From the NCBI GenBank assembly GCA_028710155.1, contig JAQUSR010000005.1:1-39296 (forward strand): a stretch of DNA of 39,296 nucleotides, in the 5' to 3' direction. The notes beneath the pieces are model-generated. The model was not told the DNA's origin. It saw nothing but the letters and a program-made list of their open reading frames with translations, and searched no databases. A program made the position numbers and the translations under genes. The DNA is from Bacteroidales bacterium (lineage in GTDB: Bacteria > Bacteroidota > Bacteroidia > Bacteroidales > WRLA01). Positions 9,541 to 19,096 of the stretch are shown one piece after another (position 1 is the first letter of the stretch; each line of letters starts with the position of its first letter).

Positions 9541-11439
9541 TCATCTACTTTTTTCAACCACATCTTCTTCAATACGCAAATTTTCGATGATAAACTTTTG
9601 CCGTTCCGGTGTATTATTGCCCATATAATAATTCAAAATATAATCGATTAACGCATCTTTTCCGATAACAACTGGCTCCAACAAGATGTTGGGACCGATA
9701 AAATATTTGAATTCGTCCGGAGAAATTTCTCCTAACCCTTTAAATCGTGTGATTTCCGGATTTTTTCCTAACGATTGAATAGCCGAATCTTTTTCTTCTT
9801 CCGAATAGCAATATTTTGTTTTCGATTTATTGCGAACACGAAACAGCGGTGTTTGTAACACATATACATGTCCTTTTTTGATTAATTCCGGATAAAAACA
9901 GAGAAAAAATGTTGTTACCAACAATCGAATGTGCATTCCGTCCACATCGGCATCGGTGGCTATCACCACGTTATTGTATCGCAAACCGTCTAATCCGTCT
10001 TCAATATTGAGGGCTGAATCGAGTAATTTCAATTCTCTGTTTAAATAAACCTCTTTTTTGGTTTTACCTAACACATTTTCAGGCTTTCCACGCAAACTGA
10101 AAACAGCTTGTGTATTGGCATCGCGCGATTTGGTAATTGATCCGGTAGCAGAATTACCCTCAGTGATAAAAATTGTCGTTTCTAATCGTCTTTCATGCGA
10201 AGAGTTGTAATGAACTCGACAATCACGCAGTTTTTCATTAGTGATTGCCAACTTTTTATTCACTGTTTTGGAATTTTTTCGAATATCCGCCATCTCTTTC
10301 CGTTCACGCTCGCTTTGTTGAATTTTTGCTAACAAAACTTCGGCAGTTTCGGGATTTTTATGCAAAAAATTATCCAAATGTTTGGTAACAATATCGCCAA
10401 TATATTTGCTGATGGAAACACCGTTTTTTTCCATTAACGTTGAGCCGAGTTTGGTTTTCGTCTGCGATTCAAAAATCGGTTCTTGCACTTTAAGACTTAA
10501 CGCGGCATTCAAGCTGGTGCGAATATCGTTGGTGTCAAATTCTTTATTATAAAATTCGCGAATCGTTTTTACCACTGCTTCTCTAAAAGCCTGTTGATGT
10601 GTTCCGCCTTGCGTTGTATGCTGCCCGTTAACAAACGAATAGTAAGTTTCGGCATATTGCTTGACATGCGTCATTGCAAACTCAAAATCCTGCTCTTTGA
10701 TATGAATGATGGGATATAGAGGCGTGCTATCCAAATTGTTGTTCAACAGATCGAGAAGTCCGTTTTTGGATTGAATTTTCGTGTTGTTAATGGTGATCAC
10801 CAAACCCACATTCAAAAAAGCATAATTCCACAACAATTTATCGACATACTCTTGTCTATAATGATAGTTGCCGAAAATTTGTTCATCGGGAATAAATGAA
10901 ATAATGGTGCCGTTGCGTTCATCGCTTTTTTCCTCCGGAAAATCGGCTTTCAACTCGCCTCGTTCATACTCTACCACTTTTGTTTTGCCATCTCGAACAG
11001 ATTGGGCACGAAACCAAGACGATAACGCATTGACCGCCTTTGTGCCAACGCCATTTAAACCCACCGATTTCTGAAACGCTTTGGAATCGTATTTTCCGCC
11101 TGTATTAATCTTTGATACGCAATCGTTGAGTTTGCCCAACGGAATACCTCTTCCGTAATCTCGAACGGTAATTACGCGATCTTTGATGGTGATTTCAATA
11201 TTTCGCCCGTTGCCCATCACATATTCATCAATTGAATTGTCAATCACCTCTTTCAAAAGCACATAGATACCATCATCTTGCGAGGCTCCGTCGCCCAATT
11301 TTCCGATATACATACCGGGACGCGTACGTATATGTTCATTCCACGATAAAGAAATAATGGAATCATCGGTATAATTCCCTGCTGCCGATTCGGTTTCTTC
11401 TAATTCTAATAATTCTTCTTGTTCGATCTCTTCTGCCAT
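9541..11439 (-). CDS. parE: Type IIA DNA topoisomerase subunit B, ParE-like (topoisomerase IV B)
   Basis: 632 aa. GHKL motifs ([35 protein letters not shown]) and TOPRIM ([27 protein letters not shown]). ParE rather than GyrB is judged from length and sequence style. Confidence 0.88.
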   Translation of the reverse strand: MAEEIEQEELLELEETESAAGNYTDDSIISLSWNEHIRTRPGMYIGKLGDGASQDDGIYVLLKEVIDNSIDEYVMGNGRNIEITIKDRVITVRDYGRGIPLGKLNDCVSKINTGGKYDSKAFQKSVGLNGVGTKAVNALSSWFRAQSVRDGKTKVVEYERGELKADFPEEKSDERNGTIISFIPDEQIFGNYHYRQEYVDKLLWNYAFLNVGLVITINNTKIQSKNGLLDLLNNNLDSTPLYPIIHIKEQDFEFAMTHVKQYAETYYSFVNGQHTTQGGTHQQAFREAVVKTIREFYNKEFDTNDIRTSLNAALSLKVQEPIFESQTKTKLGSTLMEKNGVSISKYIGDIVTKHLDNFLHKNPETAEVLLAKIQQSERERKEMADIRKNSKTVNKKLAITNEKLRDCRVHYNSSHERRLETTIFITEGNSATGSITKSRDANTQAVFSLRGKPENVLGKTKKEVYLNRELKLLDSALNIEDGLDGLRYNNVVIATDADVDGMHIRLLVTTFFLCFYPELIKKGHVYVLQTPLFRVRNKSKTKYCYSEEEKDSAIQSLGKNPEITRFKGLGEISPDEFKYFIGPNILLEPVVIGKDALIDYILNYYMGNNTPERQKFIIENLRIEEDVVEKSR

Positions 11440-11538
11440 ATTATTTTGATGATTGATGATGGACGACTTTTGGATGAATACAGATGCTAAAATAAATATT
11501 TGATTATCAATTATTGAGCGTTTTTCATTCTATGTCGG

Positions 11539-11546
11539 CAAAAGTA
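11539..11546 (-). promoter_or_regulatory. Bacteroidetes -7 box (TACTTTTG) for the parE-like gene
   Basis: Minus-strand TACTTTTG about 100 nt upstream of the start at 11439. Confidence 0.45.
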
Positions 11547-11629
11547 ATATTTTCAAAATGGTAGTCATTAACGAATTTTGAAAAGTTTTTCACATCTGCG
11601 CCTATAAACATTGAACGACCTCTTAAAAA

Positions 11630-13000
11630 TTATTTTTCCGATAAACGCCGGATTCCCGTTTTAAAAAATGTTCCACGTTCTTCAAAATCACGAAATTGGC
11701 CATAGCTGGCTGCAGCCGGCGACAGCAAACAAATTCCGTTTTCAGAGGTTACAGCAACGGCATGTTGCAACAAAAGTTCCCAATCATTGCTATAAAACGC
11801 ATCAAATGGAAGTGATGCCTGCATGGTTTTCATGGTGTTCAGCATTCGTTCTCCGGCTAAACCCGTAAAAAGAATATGACGCACTACACCTCGCATCAAA
11901 CGTTCTAAAAGTCGAGAATAATCAATGCCGCGATCCATACCTCCCAAAATCAACGTATCTACCGTTCCAATGGCATCAATTGCCGCCAAAGTCGCTTCCG
12001 GAACCGTGGCAATCGAATCGTTGTAATAATGCTTTTGCTGCCAACAACCCACATATTCCAATCGATGCTCCAAAGGACAAAAATCGGGCAAAACGTTCAT
12101 TAATGATTGATAGTCAATTCCACAACAATGAACCGCCTCTATAGCAAAAGCGGCATTCAACAAATTATGACTGCCTTTGATTTTCAAATCTTTTTCGTTC
12201 CAAAAGGCAGAGGAGTCCAAAAATAATGTATGATCTTGAATATGAATATTTTGACTTCCTTGTAAGGTCATGGGAACAAGTTTCCCCGGCAGCACCAACG
12301 ATGAAGAATATTTTTGGATATTTTCATTTTCCACATTCATAATCAGGCAATCATCAGCATTTTGAAACGTTCCGATATGTAATTTTGCCGCTGCATAATG
12401 ATCTATATCTCCAAAATAATCCAAATGTTCAGAAAAAATGTTGAGCAAAACGGAAATATGAGGCGATTGTTCCATATTTTTCAATTGATGTGCCGATAGT
12501 TCATAAACAATCCACGAATCCGGCTCAATTTGATCATTGATGGAAAAGGGTGGAATGCCGATGTTTCCCGCTAATACCGCTTTTTGCCCATTTTTTTGCA
12601 ACAAATACTCAATCAGCTTCGATGTTGTTGATTTTCCTTTCGTTCCGGTAATGCCGATCATTTGTTGGTGATAGGCTTCCATAAACAACGCTGTTTGAGA
12701 GGTCAATCTGTTGCCCAACGCTTGTTCCAACTCGGCAGGCAATAACACACCGGGCGATTTAATCACCCCGTCAAACGCATCCAAATGGTCTAAATATTGC
12801 TCGCCGGTTTGAAAAATAATGTTGTGTTTTGAATCGATACATGCTTCCGGCATCACAGCATTTTTATCGGCAATGCAAATGGTGGTTTCGGGCAATTGGT
12901 TTAAAAATTGCAACGTGCTTTTTCCTTCTCGTCCAAATCCCAAAATACAGATTTTTGAGAACGCATGTTGCTGAAAAACTTGCAATAACCGATTATTCAT
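11630..13000 (-). CDS. murD: MurD-family UDP-N-acetylmuramoyl-L-alanine--glutamate ligase (candidate MurD2, L-Glu-adding)
   Basis: 456 aa. Mur ligase ATP motif GITGTKGKSTTSKLIEYLLQ, ELSAHQL, NIFSEHLDYFGD, KGSHNLLNAAFAIEA and YNDSIATVPEATLAAI. The reading frame overlaps the adjacent MurL-like gene. Confidence 0.85.
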   Translation of the reverse strand: MNNRLLQVFQQHAFSKICILGFGREGKSTLQFLNQLPETTICIADKNAVMPEACIDSKHNIIFQTGEQYLDHLDAFDGVIKSPGVLLPAELEQALGNRLTSQTALFMEAYHQQMIGITGTKGKSTTSKLIEYLLQKNGQKAVLAGNIGIPPFSINDQIEPDSWIVYELSAHQLKNMEQSPHISVLLNIFSEHLDYFGDIDHYAAAKLHIGTFQNADDCLIMNVENENIQKYSSSLVLPGKLVPMTLQGSQNIHIQDHTLFLDSSAFWNEKDLKIKGSHNLLNAAFAIEAVHCCGIDYQSLMNVLPDFCPLEHRLEYVGCWQQKHYYNDSIATVPEATLAAIDAIGTVDTLILGGMDRGIDYSRLLERLMRGVVRHILFTGLAGERMLNTMKTMQASLPFDAFYSNDWELLLQHAVAVTSENGICLLSPAAASYGQFRDFEERGTFFKTGIRRLSEK

Positions 13001-14324
13001 GAAGTGCTTGTTTTAAAATTTGTAAAAATTGGAACGGCAAAAAATGACTACTTGTGTCATTACTTTTTGATGGTTTCAATACAATTTTTTGTTCCATAAA
13101 ATATTGATACAAATAACCTTGATGATGATTGTTTTGGTAAGCATCGACAATGGATTTTTGGACTTCATCAATAGTGCCGATACACTCAAACGGCTTTTCA
13201 GCGGCAATGCCGGTCAATTTTTGAAAATCATCCATCAATTCAGAATCGTTTTCTAAATTTCTTCCAAAAATTTCCGCTAACGCTTTCGTAGAAAGATATG
13301 GCGAAAGGATGATCCACACAAACAAACATTTAGAGCATTTTCCACACCATTCATCTTTTTTGCTGCCTCGATTACAACTTCGAAATGTGGCGTGATGTTG
13401 CGAAAATCGGCTGAATAAACGCGCAATTTCCGACTCACTGATAGGTCGCAAAAAACTGAAATATTCTACATCGGGCGTTATAAAACGTTGTGCATAATCA
13501 CGAAAATCTTGCTCAAAATCAATTGTTTTTGAATATTGATGATTGATATTGGTGCCTGCAATAGTCGATTCATTGGCACTGGATTCATTCGAAAGAGTGA
13601 TGTAACGAAGGCGATAGATGGATGCTACCAAAGTGGTAACAAACGCCAACAAAGCAGAAAAAGGGGTGTGTCCATTCAAAAAACCTTCTTCGTTCATTTT
13701 CAACAATTGAGGCGACAACTTTCGTTGAACATTAATATGATTTTCCGAAGCATAGCCGGCTTGAATTCGCGTGCGTTTGGCTGCCGGAATCTCATTGAGC
13801 GTAAATGTATATTTTGTGAAGTCGATTTTTTTTAGCAACTCCAAAGTAACTGCCGAATCTTTTCCGCCGCCAATCGGAATCAAAACCCCTTGATTCGACG
13901 GATCTGAAAAAGCGGACAACGTTGCGGTCGTCTCAAATTCAAAATTCACAAAATCTTCTTCTGAACAATTAATACCATTCAAATAGCGAAATTCGCCCAA
14001 CCCATTATAAAAAAGTTTTTTCCACCATTTTGTTGCAGTCGGATTCAACCGATAAGGACAAATTTTCAATCGTGGCGAACAGGTGGCTTTCCAATAGCTG
14101 ATGGTTTCGCATAATCCCAAATGAAAAATCAAATTTTCCAACATATCTGTGGTCAACGAAAAAGAATCCGGAATTGGAATCAAATATTGCGGCTCAAAAC
14201 AAAAATCACCCACTGAAAACCGAAAAGTAACGGCTAATTGATGTTCAGAAATCGTCCAATGAAACGTCTCGTAAATAAAAACAGGATAGTCTTCGCGGAG
14301 TTTTTGAAATTTTTGTTGAGGCAT
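12993..14324 (-). CDS. murL: MurL-like UDP-MurNAc-L-Ala-L-Glu epimerase
   Basis: 443 aa. IPIGGGKDSAVTLELL, LSNESSANESTIAGTNINHQYSKT, FLRPISESEIARLFSRF and CGKCSKCLFVWIILSPYL fit the MurL family; overlaps murD by 8 bp. Confidence 0.75.
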   Translation of the reverse strand: MPQQKFQKLREDYPVFIYETFHWTISEHQLAVTFRFSVGDFCFEPQYLIPIPDSFSLTTDMLENLIFHLGLCETISYWKATCSPRLKICPYRLNPTATKWWKKLFYNGLGEFRYLNGINCSEEDFVNFEFETTATLSAFSDPSNQGVLIPIGGGKDSAVTLELLKKIDFTKYTFTLNEIPAAKRTRIQAGYASENHINVQRKLSPQLLKMNEEGFLNGHTPFSALLAFVTTLVASIYRLRYITLSNESSANESTIAGTNINHQYSKTIDFEQDFRDYAQRFITPDVEYFSFLRPISESEIARLFSRFSQHHATFRSCNRGSKKDEWCGKCSKCLFVWIILSPYLSTKALAEIFGRNLENDSELMDDFQKLTGIAAEKPFECIGTIDEVQKSIVDAYQNNHHQGYLYQYFMEQKIVLKPSKSNDTSSHFLPFQFLQILKQALHE

Positions 14325-14359
14325 AATTTTATAATTTGTTCACAGATGACAATTAATCT

Positions 14360-14367
14360 TAATTTTG
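14360..14367 (+). promoter_or_regulatory. Bacteroidetes -7 box (TAATTTTG)
   Basis: TAATTTTG with an upstream TTTG around 14336-14339; it lies upstream of the GTG at 14409. Confidence 0.5.
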
Positions 14368-14408
14368 CCGCAAAATTACTTTTTATCGAAATAGAAAAAG
14401 GTAAAACC

Positions 14409-14999
14409 GTGAAAGATATTCAAAAAATACTGCAATTAGGTTATAATCAGGTTATTCCAAAGTCCGGAAGTGTGTTGTTATCAGCACCTTTTTCAGATGA
14501 AATGATCTTTTCGAAAGCAGTAATTTTGTTGATTGAACACAACAAAACAGGATCATTCGGCTTAATTTTGAATAAACCCTTTTCTCAAGACCATTCTCTA
14601 TTGTTGCAAGAAATTGAAAAATGCAACATTCCCATCTTTTTAGGCGGACCTGTTGAAGAAGACCGTTTATTTTTCATCTTTCGTGGAAATTCGCACATTT
14701 CAGATGCTATAGAATTTATGCAAGGAATTAAAATCGGCGGAGATTTCACCTATGCGACTCAATTAATAAAAGAGGGAAAATTGCAACAAAAAGACATTCG
14801 ATTTTTTTTAGGTTATACCGGATGGGACGCCGGCCAATTGAATCAAGAATTAAAAGAAAACAGGTGGGTTGTCACAGAACTAACTCAAGATGAAATATTT
14901 ACAACGGAATATGAAACATTATGGAAAATCGGATTGGATACAATTGGCAACGGATACCAAACATGGAATTATTTACCGGAATTTCCAGAACTCAATTAA
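14409..14999 (+). CDS. YqgE/AlgH family protein (DUF179)
   Basis: PKSGSVLLSAPFSDEMIFSKAVILLIEHNKTGSFGLILNKPF, FLGGPVEEDRLFFIFR and FFLGYTGWDAGQLNQEL. In-frame GTG at 14409 is preferred because the ORF-track start at 14238 and the ATG at 14346 lie upstream of the -7 box. Confidence 0.85.
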   Translation: MKDIQKILQLGYNQVIPKSGSVLLSAPFSDEMIFSKAVILLIEHNKTGSFGLILNKPFSQDHSLLLQEIEKCNIPIFLGGPVEEDRLFFIFRGNSHISDAIEFMQGIKIGGDFTYATQLIKEGKLQQKDIRFFLGYTGWDAGQLNQELKENRWVVTELTQDEIFTTEYETLWKIGLDTIGNGYQTWNYLPEFPELN

Positions 15000-15044
15000 A
15001 GATGTAATTCATTTTTTTGGATTCAACAATCAAATATTAAAAAC

Positions 15045-15665
15045 ATGTTACTTAGAATAAACCCGGATAATCAGGATGATCGAAAAATCAGAATAGTGGC
15101 TGATTGTTTACGAAACGGCGGCATCATCATCATTCCGACCGATACTATTTACGGCATTGCCTGCGATTTAACAAAACAGAAAGCTATCGAAAAAATCATA
15201 AAAATAAAGGGAGAAAGCTCCAAAAAAGAGAAAACGCTTTCTTTGATTTGTAACGATTTAAGTTCGTTATCAGAATACACACGTCCGATTAGCACCTCCA
15301 TTTATCGAGTGATGAAACGGGCTTTACCCGGTGCTTATACGTTTATTCTCAACGCCAATAATAACGTTCCAAAATATTTTCAATCGAAACGCAATACCGT
15401 CGGAATTCGTGTCCCCGACAATAACATTGTTCGTTGGGTTGTTGAAACGCTGGGTAATCCGATTGTTTCCACTTCTGTCAAAGATGATGACGAAGTATTA
15501 GAATATACCACAGACCCGGAATTAATCTATGAAAAATATGGTGATTTAGTGGATATTGTCATTGACGGCGGTTATGGCGACAACACTCCTTCCACCATTA
15601 TCGATTGTACCAATGAAGAGCCGGAACTCATTCGTGAAGGAAAGGGAAATATTGATATTTTTTAA
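15045..15665 (+). CDS. Sua5/YciO/YrdC family protein (L-threonylcarbamoyladenylate synthase type)
   Basis: 206 aa. GGIIIIPTDTIYGIACDLTKQKAIEKIIKIKG, RALPGAYTFIL, KRNTVGIRVPDN and GNPIVSTSVKD. Confidence 0.9.
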   Translation: MLLRINPDNQDDRKIRIVADCLRNGGIIIIPTDTIYGIACDLTKQKAIEKIIKIKGESSKKEKTLSLICNDLSSLSEYTRPISTSIYRVMKRALPGAYTFILNANNNVPKYFQSKRNTVGIRVPDNNIVRWVVETLGNPIVSTSVKDDDEVLEYTTDPELIYEKYGDLVDIVIDGGYGDNTPSTIIDCTNEEPELIREGKGNIDIF

Positions 15666-15815
15666 AAACAGCACTCCAAAAAACAAGCTTTTTTCACCTT
15701 TAAAAAATTTGTTTTTTTCCACTAAAATAAAAATCCAATTGTAACCTATTGAATATTTGAAGTTTAAAAAATCAAAAAAAATTAATTTTTTTTGTTACAG
15801 ATAAAAAGATAATTG

Positions 15816-15823
15816 TACCTTTG
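15816..15823 (+). promoter_or_regulatory. Bacteroidetes -7 box (TACCTTTG) for the tRNA-Lys pair
   Basis: TACCTTTG 18 nt before the mature tRNA, with TTTG upstream at -33 spacing. Confidence 0.65.
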
Positions 15824-15841
15824 CACCCGCTTTTAAAGCAT

Positions 15842-15914
15842 GATTCGCTAGCTCAGCAGGTAGAGCACATCCCTTTTAAGGATGGGGTCCTGGGTTCGAG
15901 CCCCAGGCGGATCA
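15842..15914 (+). tRNA. tRNA-Lys (anticodon TTT)
   Basis: Acceptor GATTCGC/GCGGATC pairs; anticodon arm CATCC-CTTTTAA-GGATG; T-arm GGTTCGAGCCCC. Confidence 0.97.
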
Positions 15915-15928
15915 CTTAAAATAGACCC

Positions 15929-16001
15929 GCCCTTTTAGCTCAGTTGGTAGAGCACGACACTCTTAATGTTGGGGTCCAGGGTTCGAGCCCCTGAGGGGGC
16001 A
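15929..16001 (+). tRNA. tRNA-Lys (anticodon CTT)
   Basis: Acceptor GCCCTTT/AGGGGGC (G-T pairs); anticodon arm CGACA-CTCTTAA-TGTTG, anticodon CTT. Confidence 0.95.
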
Positions 16002-16011
16002 CAAAAAAAAT

Positions 16012-16036
16012 AAAACCGCTCAAGCGGTTTTTTTTA
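16012..16036 (+). terminator. Rho-independent terminator after the tRNA-Lys pair
   Basis: AAAACCGCTCAAGCGGTTTTTTTT: GC-rich stem followed by a T tract. Confidence 0.8.
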
Positions 16037-16041
16037 TGCCT

Positions 16042-16083
16042 TATAACGAACAAAGCCGACTTTAGGTCGGATTTGTTCGTTAT
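16042..16083 (-). terminator. Long hairpin at the 3' end of the DUF4340-like gene, probable terminator
   Basis: ATAACGAACAAAGCCGACTTTAGGTCGGATTTGTTCGTTAT: about 18-bp near-perfect stem with a TTTA loop, between convergent transcription units. Confidence 0.65.
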
Positions 16084-16097
16084 TAAAATTCATCTTT

Positions 16098-17135
16098 TTA
16101 TCGACAGAAAAAGTCTCTTTTCCGTAAAATTTTGTCAAAAACAAAATATTGTGCCAACAACAAATCGCCCTCTTCGGTAAGGATATAAAAACGATCTTTA
16201 TTGGGCACCGGTTTGCCGTCTTGCTTATCACCATACATGGTAATCATTGGAAACAACCGATAATGCATCGATTGTCCCGTTTTGGTTTCAATTGATAATA
16301 GTTGCATCGGCTCTGAACGAACAATGGAATCAAAAATCAAAGAATCCATTTCTGCGTTTAAAATAGTTTCGAAATTGATATTTTTAAACGAGTTCAGAAA
16401 ATTGAATAATTTCAAAGTATCAACAGCAGCCGGTTGAAATTGAGGATCTAACGAATGAAAAGAAATACTGTTTTCATCAACATCAATGGAGAAAGAATGA
16501 TATGGTTCTTGTTGATAATCCATTGTTATAGATTTAATATCAGGTGCATTGAGATTCAACAACACATGACTTCTCCAATCTTGTTCTGAAACATTATAAC
16601 GCGTTGAAACAAAACCACGAAAACCGGGCAGATAAACCACAAAGGGAATATCGGCACCGTCCATCAACATAAATGTTCCCATATTATCCTGCGTTGGATC
16701 GCCTACATAGTAGCATCGAGTCATTTTTTCGTGCGGAAACCATTGAATACCCCAAAAATCGATTCGATAACATCTTTCATAAATTTCAATTTTGGTTGAA
16801 TTGGCAGACATTCTTTTAAAAATAAAATCAGTCGATTTTTGAGGCACCGGATTTTTCACTCTGATTCTACAAATTGTTTCCAAAAAAAGCTGCATCATCG
16901 GCGTAGAAGCCTCGTATTTTTGATTAACCGTCCAACCACCGTCCAAAGAACGTTCCAACAACACCGTGAGATCGCTTTTATCGGCTAGAAAAATCTTAGT
17001 AACACGTGAAGTATCATCAACTGCAAATTTTTTAATTTTCTCTTGATATGTTCCGGTAGAATAGTTCAAAATCGAAAAAATGGCAACAATCACCAAAACA
17101 ACGATTGCCAATATAATAACTCTGTTTTTTTTCAT
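16098..17135 (-). CDS. DUF4340-like membrane-anchored/secreted protein
   Basis: N-terminal TM MKKNRVIILAIVVLVIVAIFSIL; beta-rich remainder (VTKIFLADKSDLTVLLERSLDGGWTVN). Start moved from 17264 to ATG 17135, just downstream of the minus-strand -7 box at 17161-17168. Confidence 0.65.
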   Translation of the reverse strand: MKKNRVIILAIVVLVIVAIFSILNYSTGTYQEKIKKFAVDDTSRVTKIFLADKSDLTVLLERSLDGGWTVNQKYEASTPMMQLFLETICRIRVKNPVPQKSTDFIFKRMSANSTKIEIYERCYRIDFWGIQWFPHEKMTRCYYVGDPTQDNMGTFMLMDGADIPFVVYLPGFRGFVSTRYNVSEQDWRSHVLLNLNAPDIKSITMDYQQEPYHSFSIDVDENSISFHSLDPQFQPAAVDTLKLFNFLNSFKNINFETILNAEMDSLIFDSIVRSEPMQLLSIETKTGQSMHYRLFPMITMYGDKQDGKPVPNKDRFYILTEEGDLLLAQYFVFDKILRKRDFFCR

Positions 17136-17160
17136 AAATAGCCCTCTTATTTTAGGTGTG

Positions 17161-17168
17161 CAAAGGTA
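17161..17168 (-). promoter_or_regulatory. Bacteroidetes -7 box (TACCTTTG) for the DUF4340-like gene
   Basis: Minus-strand TACCTTTG 26 nt upstream of ATG 17135. Confidence 0.6.
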
Positions 17169-17222
17169 TGTTTTTTTGGTAAAAAAAAATTGCCTAAAAT
17201 ATAAAACCATTAATGATAAAAT

Positions 17223-17230
17223 TACCTTTG
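17223..17230 (+). promoter_or_regulatory. Bacteroidetes -7 box (TACCTTTG) for the guanine deaminase-like gene
   Basis: TTACCTTTG about 33 nt upstream of ATG 17263, divergent from the promoter at 17161-17168. Confidence 0.6.
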
Positions 17231-17262
17231 CAAAAAAAATCACAAAATCGAGTTCAAAAAAC

Positions 17263-17742
17263 ATGAATGACTTATATAAAGAGCATTATTTACTGAGAGC
17301 CATAGAGTTAGCAGAAAACAATGCAAAAAACGGAACAGGCGGACCCTTTGCCGCCCTTGTAGTAAAAGATGATGTTATTATTGCCGAAGCAGTCAATACT
17401 GTTACGCCCGATAAAGACCCTACTGCACATGCCGAAGTTAACGCCATTCGTATTGCCTGCCAAAAACTCAACACTTTTCGTTTGGATGGTTGCCAGATTT
17501 ACGCCAGTTGTGAACCTTGCCCGATGTGTTTAGGTGCCATTTTTTGGGCACATCCCGATGTAGTGTTTTATGCAGCCACACAACAACAAGCCTCTCAAAG
17601 CGGTTTTGATGATTCATTTATTTACGAGCAAATTGCATTACCGAACGATCAAAGAAAAATTGCTTTCATTCATAAAATCGTTGCTATTTCAGAAACACCA
17701 TTTCAACAATGGAGTTCCAACGATCAAAAAGTAACCTATTAA
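17263..17742 (+). CDS. Nucleoside/guanine deaminase (GuaD-like, CMP/dCMP deaminase fold)
   Basis: HAE motif in DPTAHAEVNAIR, PCPMC in SCEPCPMCLGAIFWAHPDVVFYAA, and SGFDDSFIYEQI as in guanine deaminases. Start moved from 17080 to ATG 17263. Confidence 0.88.
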   Translation: MNDLYKEHYLLRAIELAENNAKNGTGGPFAALVVKDDVIIAEAVNTVTPDKDPTAHAEVNAIRIACQKLNTFRLDGCQIYASCEPCPMCLGAIFWAHPDVVFYAATQQQASQSGFDDSFIYEQIALPNDQRKIAFIHKIVAISETPFQQWSSNDQKVTY

Positions 17743-17755
17743 AAACCATCATATT

Positions 17756-18127
17756 ATGTCAGTAGAATTAATTGGAAAATTCATGGAATCGTTGCCTTTA
17801 AGAACAGGAGCCAGCAATAAAGGAGGAGAATGGCGTGTGCAAGATTTCATCATGGAAATTGGCGGACAATATCCCAAAAAAGTTTGCATTTCGTTATGGA
17901 ACGAAAAAATTGATACATTAACCCATTTAAAAGTCGGTGACGACATTAAAGCTTCGGTAGATATTGAATCGCGTGAGTTTAACGGAAAATGGTACACCAA
18001 TATCAAAGCATGGCAAGTGGAAAAAATGAACAGCAAAACAGAAGTTGCTCAATCGTTGCCGGAAATTCCGCCACACAATCTCTCCGATATTCCCCCCGAA
18101 GAAGAAAACGACGATTTGCCCTTCTAA
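17756..18127 (+). CDS. DUF3127 domain protein with an SSB-like acidic C-terminus
   Basis: MSVELIGKFMESLPLRTGASNKGGEWRVQDFIMEIGGQYPKKVCISLWNEKI...; C-terminal tail PPEEENDDLPF. Confidence 0.85.
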   Translation: MSVELIGKFMESLPLRTGASNKGGEWRVQDFIMEIGGQYPKKVCISLWNEKIDTLTHLKVGDDIKASVDIESREFNGKWYTNIKAWQVEKMNSKTEVAQSLPEIPPHNLSDIPPEEENDDLPF

Positions 18128-18137
18128 TCGTGCATTG

Positions 18138-18935
18138 ATGATGAAATCGACCACACATCTTCTTCATCTATCGTTGAACACAACTGCCGAAAACCTTACA
18201 GGCATTGTTGTGTATGAAGTTATTCGTATTATTGACGGAAAGCCGCTTTTTTTACAAGAACACTTGAAACGATTAGAACATTCAGCTCAATTACGATTGC
18301 CTTTTATACCCGATGCAAATGCCGTTAAAACCGCCCTTCGCGAGATGATTACTCGTCATCACTTAACAATAGGCAATGTTGAAATTCAAATCAACCATTG
18401 TCAAGAGATTTTAATAAAAATCATCCCGCACTTCTACCCTACTACGATCATGTATTCTGAAGGTGTTTGTTTGGGAACAATGGTGGCTGAACGACAAAAT
18501 CCTAATGCCAAAGAAAAAAATCTATCGCTCCGAGATCGTGCTAACGAGCTTATTCAAACACAGCATTATTATGAGATGCTTTTAGTCAATCAACAAGGAG
18601 AAATCACTGAAGGATCTCGTTCAAATGTTTTTTTTATCAAAGATCAACAAGTTTATACATCGCCGATAACAGCTGTTTTACAAGGAATTACTCGCGAAAA
18701 AATCATCGATATTTGTCATGAGCAGTCAATCATTTTACACGAAACCAACCTTCCGTTATCACAAATGGCAACATTTGAGGCGGCTTTTATGACCGGCACT
18801 TCTCCGGCTGTACTACCGATTCAAAAAATCGATCAACAAGTTTTTTCGGTTCATCATGAGCTCACTGATCTTATCCGAAAATCCTATCAACAAATGGTAG
18901 AAGAGGATATGCAGCATTTTCGTTGGACGATTTAA
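18138..18935 (+). CDS. Aminotransferase class IV (ADC lyase/BCAT fold)
   Basis: VVYEVIRIIDGKPLFLQEHLKRLEHSA, LSLRDRANELI, EITEGSRSNVFFIKDQQVYTSP and TREKIIDICHE. Start moved from 18045 to ATG 18138 (or 18141). Confidence 0.85.
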   Translation: MMKSTTHLLHLSLNTTAENLTGIVVYEVIRIIDGKPLFLQEHLKRLEHSAQLRLPFIPDANAVKTALREMITRHHLTIGNVEIQINHCQEILIKIIPHFYPTTIMYSEGVCLGTMVAERQNPNAKEKNLSLRDRANELIQTQHYYEMLLVNQQGEITEGSRSNVFFIKDQQVYTSPITAVLQGITREKIIDICHEQSIILHETNLPLSQMATFEAAFMTGTSPAVLPIQKIDQQVFSVHHELTDLIRKSYQQMVEEDMQHFRWTI

Positions 18936-19096
18936 ATTCTTTATTTTTCAGTTCATTAAATGTTTATTTCCGTATTTTTCTTAAAAAAGTTTTTTAGTTG
19001 TAGTTTTCGTTAAAAATACGACTTTTGCACCATCAAAAAACCAGTTGATTTTTTGATATAAAATATTAAAAGACAATATTATAAATTTATAACAAA

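Noticed and set aside
19043-19066. TCAAAAAA-N8-TTTTTTGA inverted repeat upstream of the aminotransferase as a riboswitch
   Set aside because: Short, low complexity stem and no recognisable riboswitch core.
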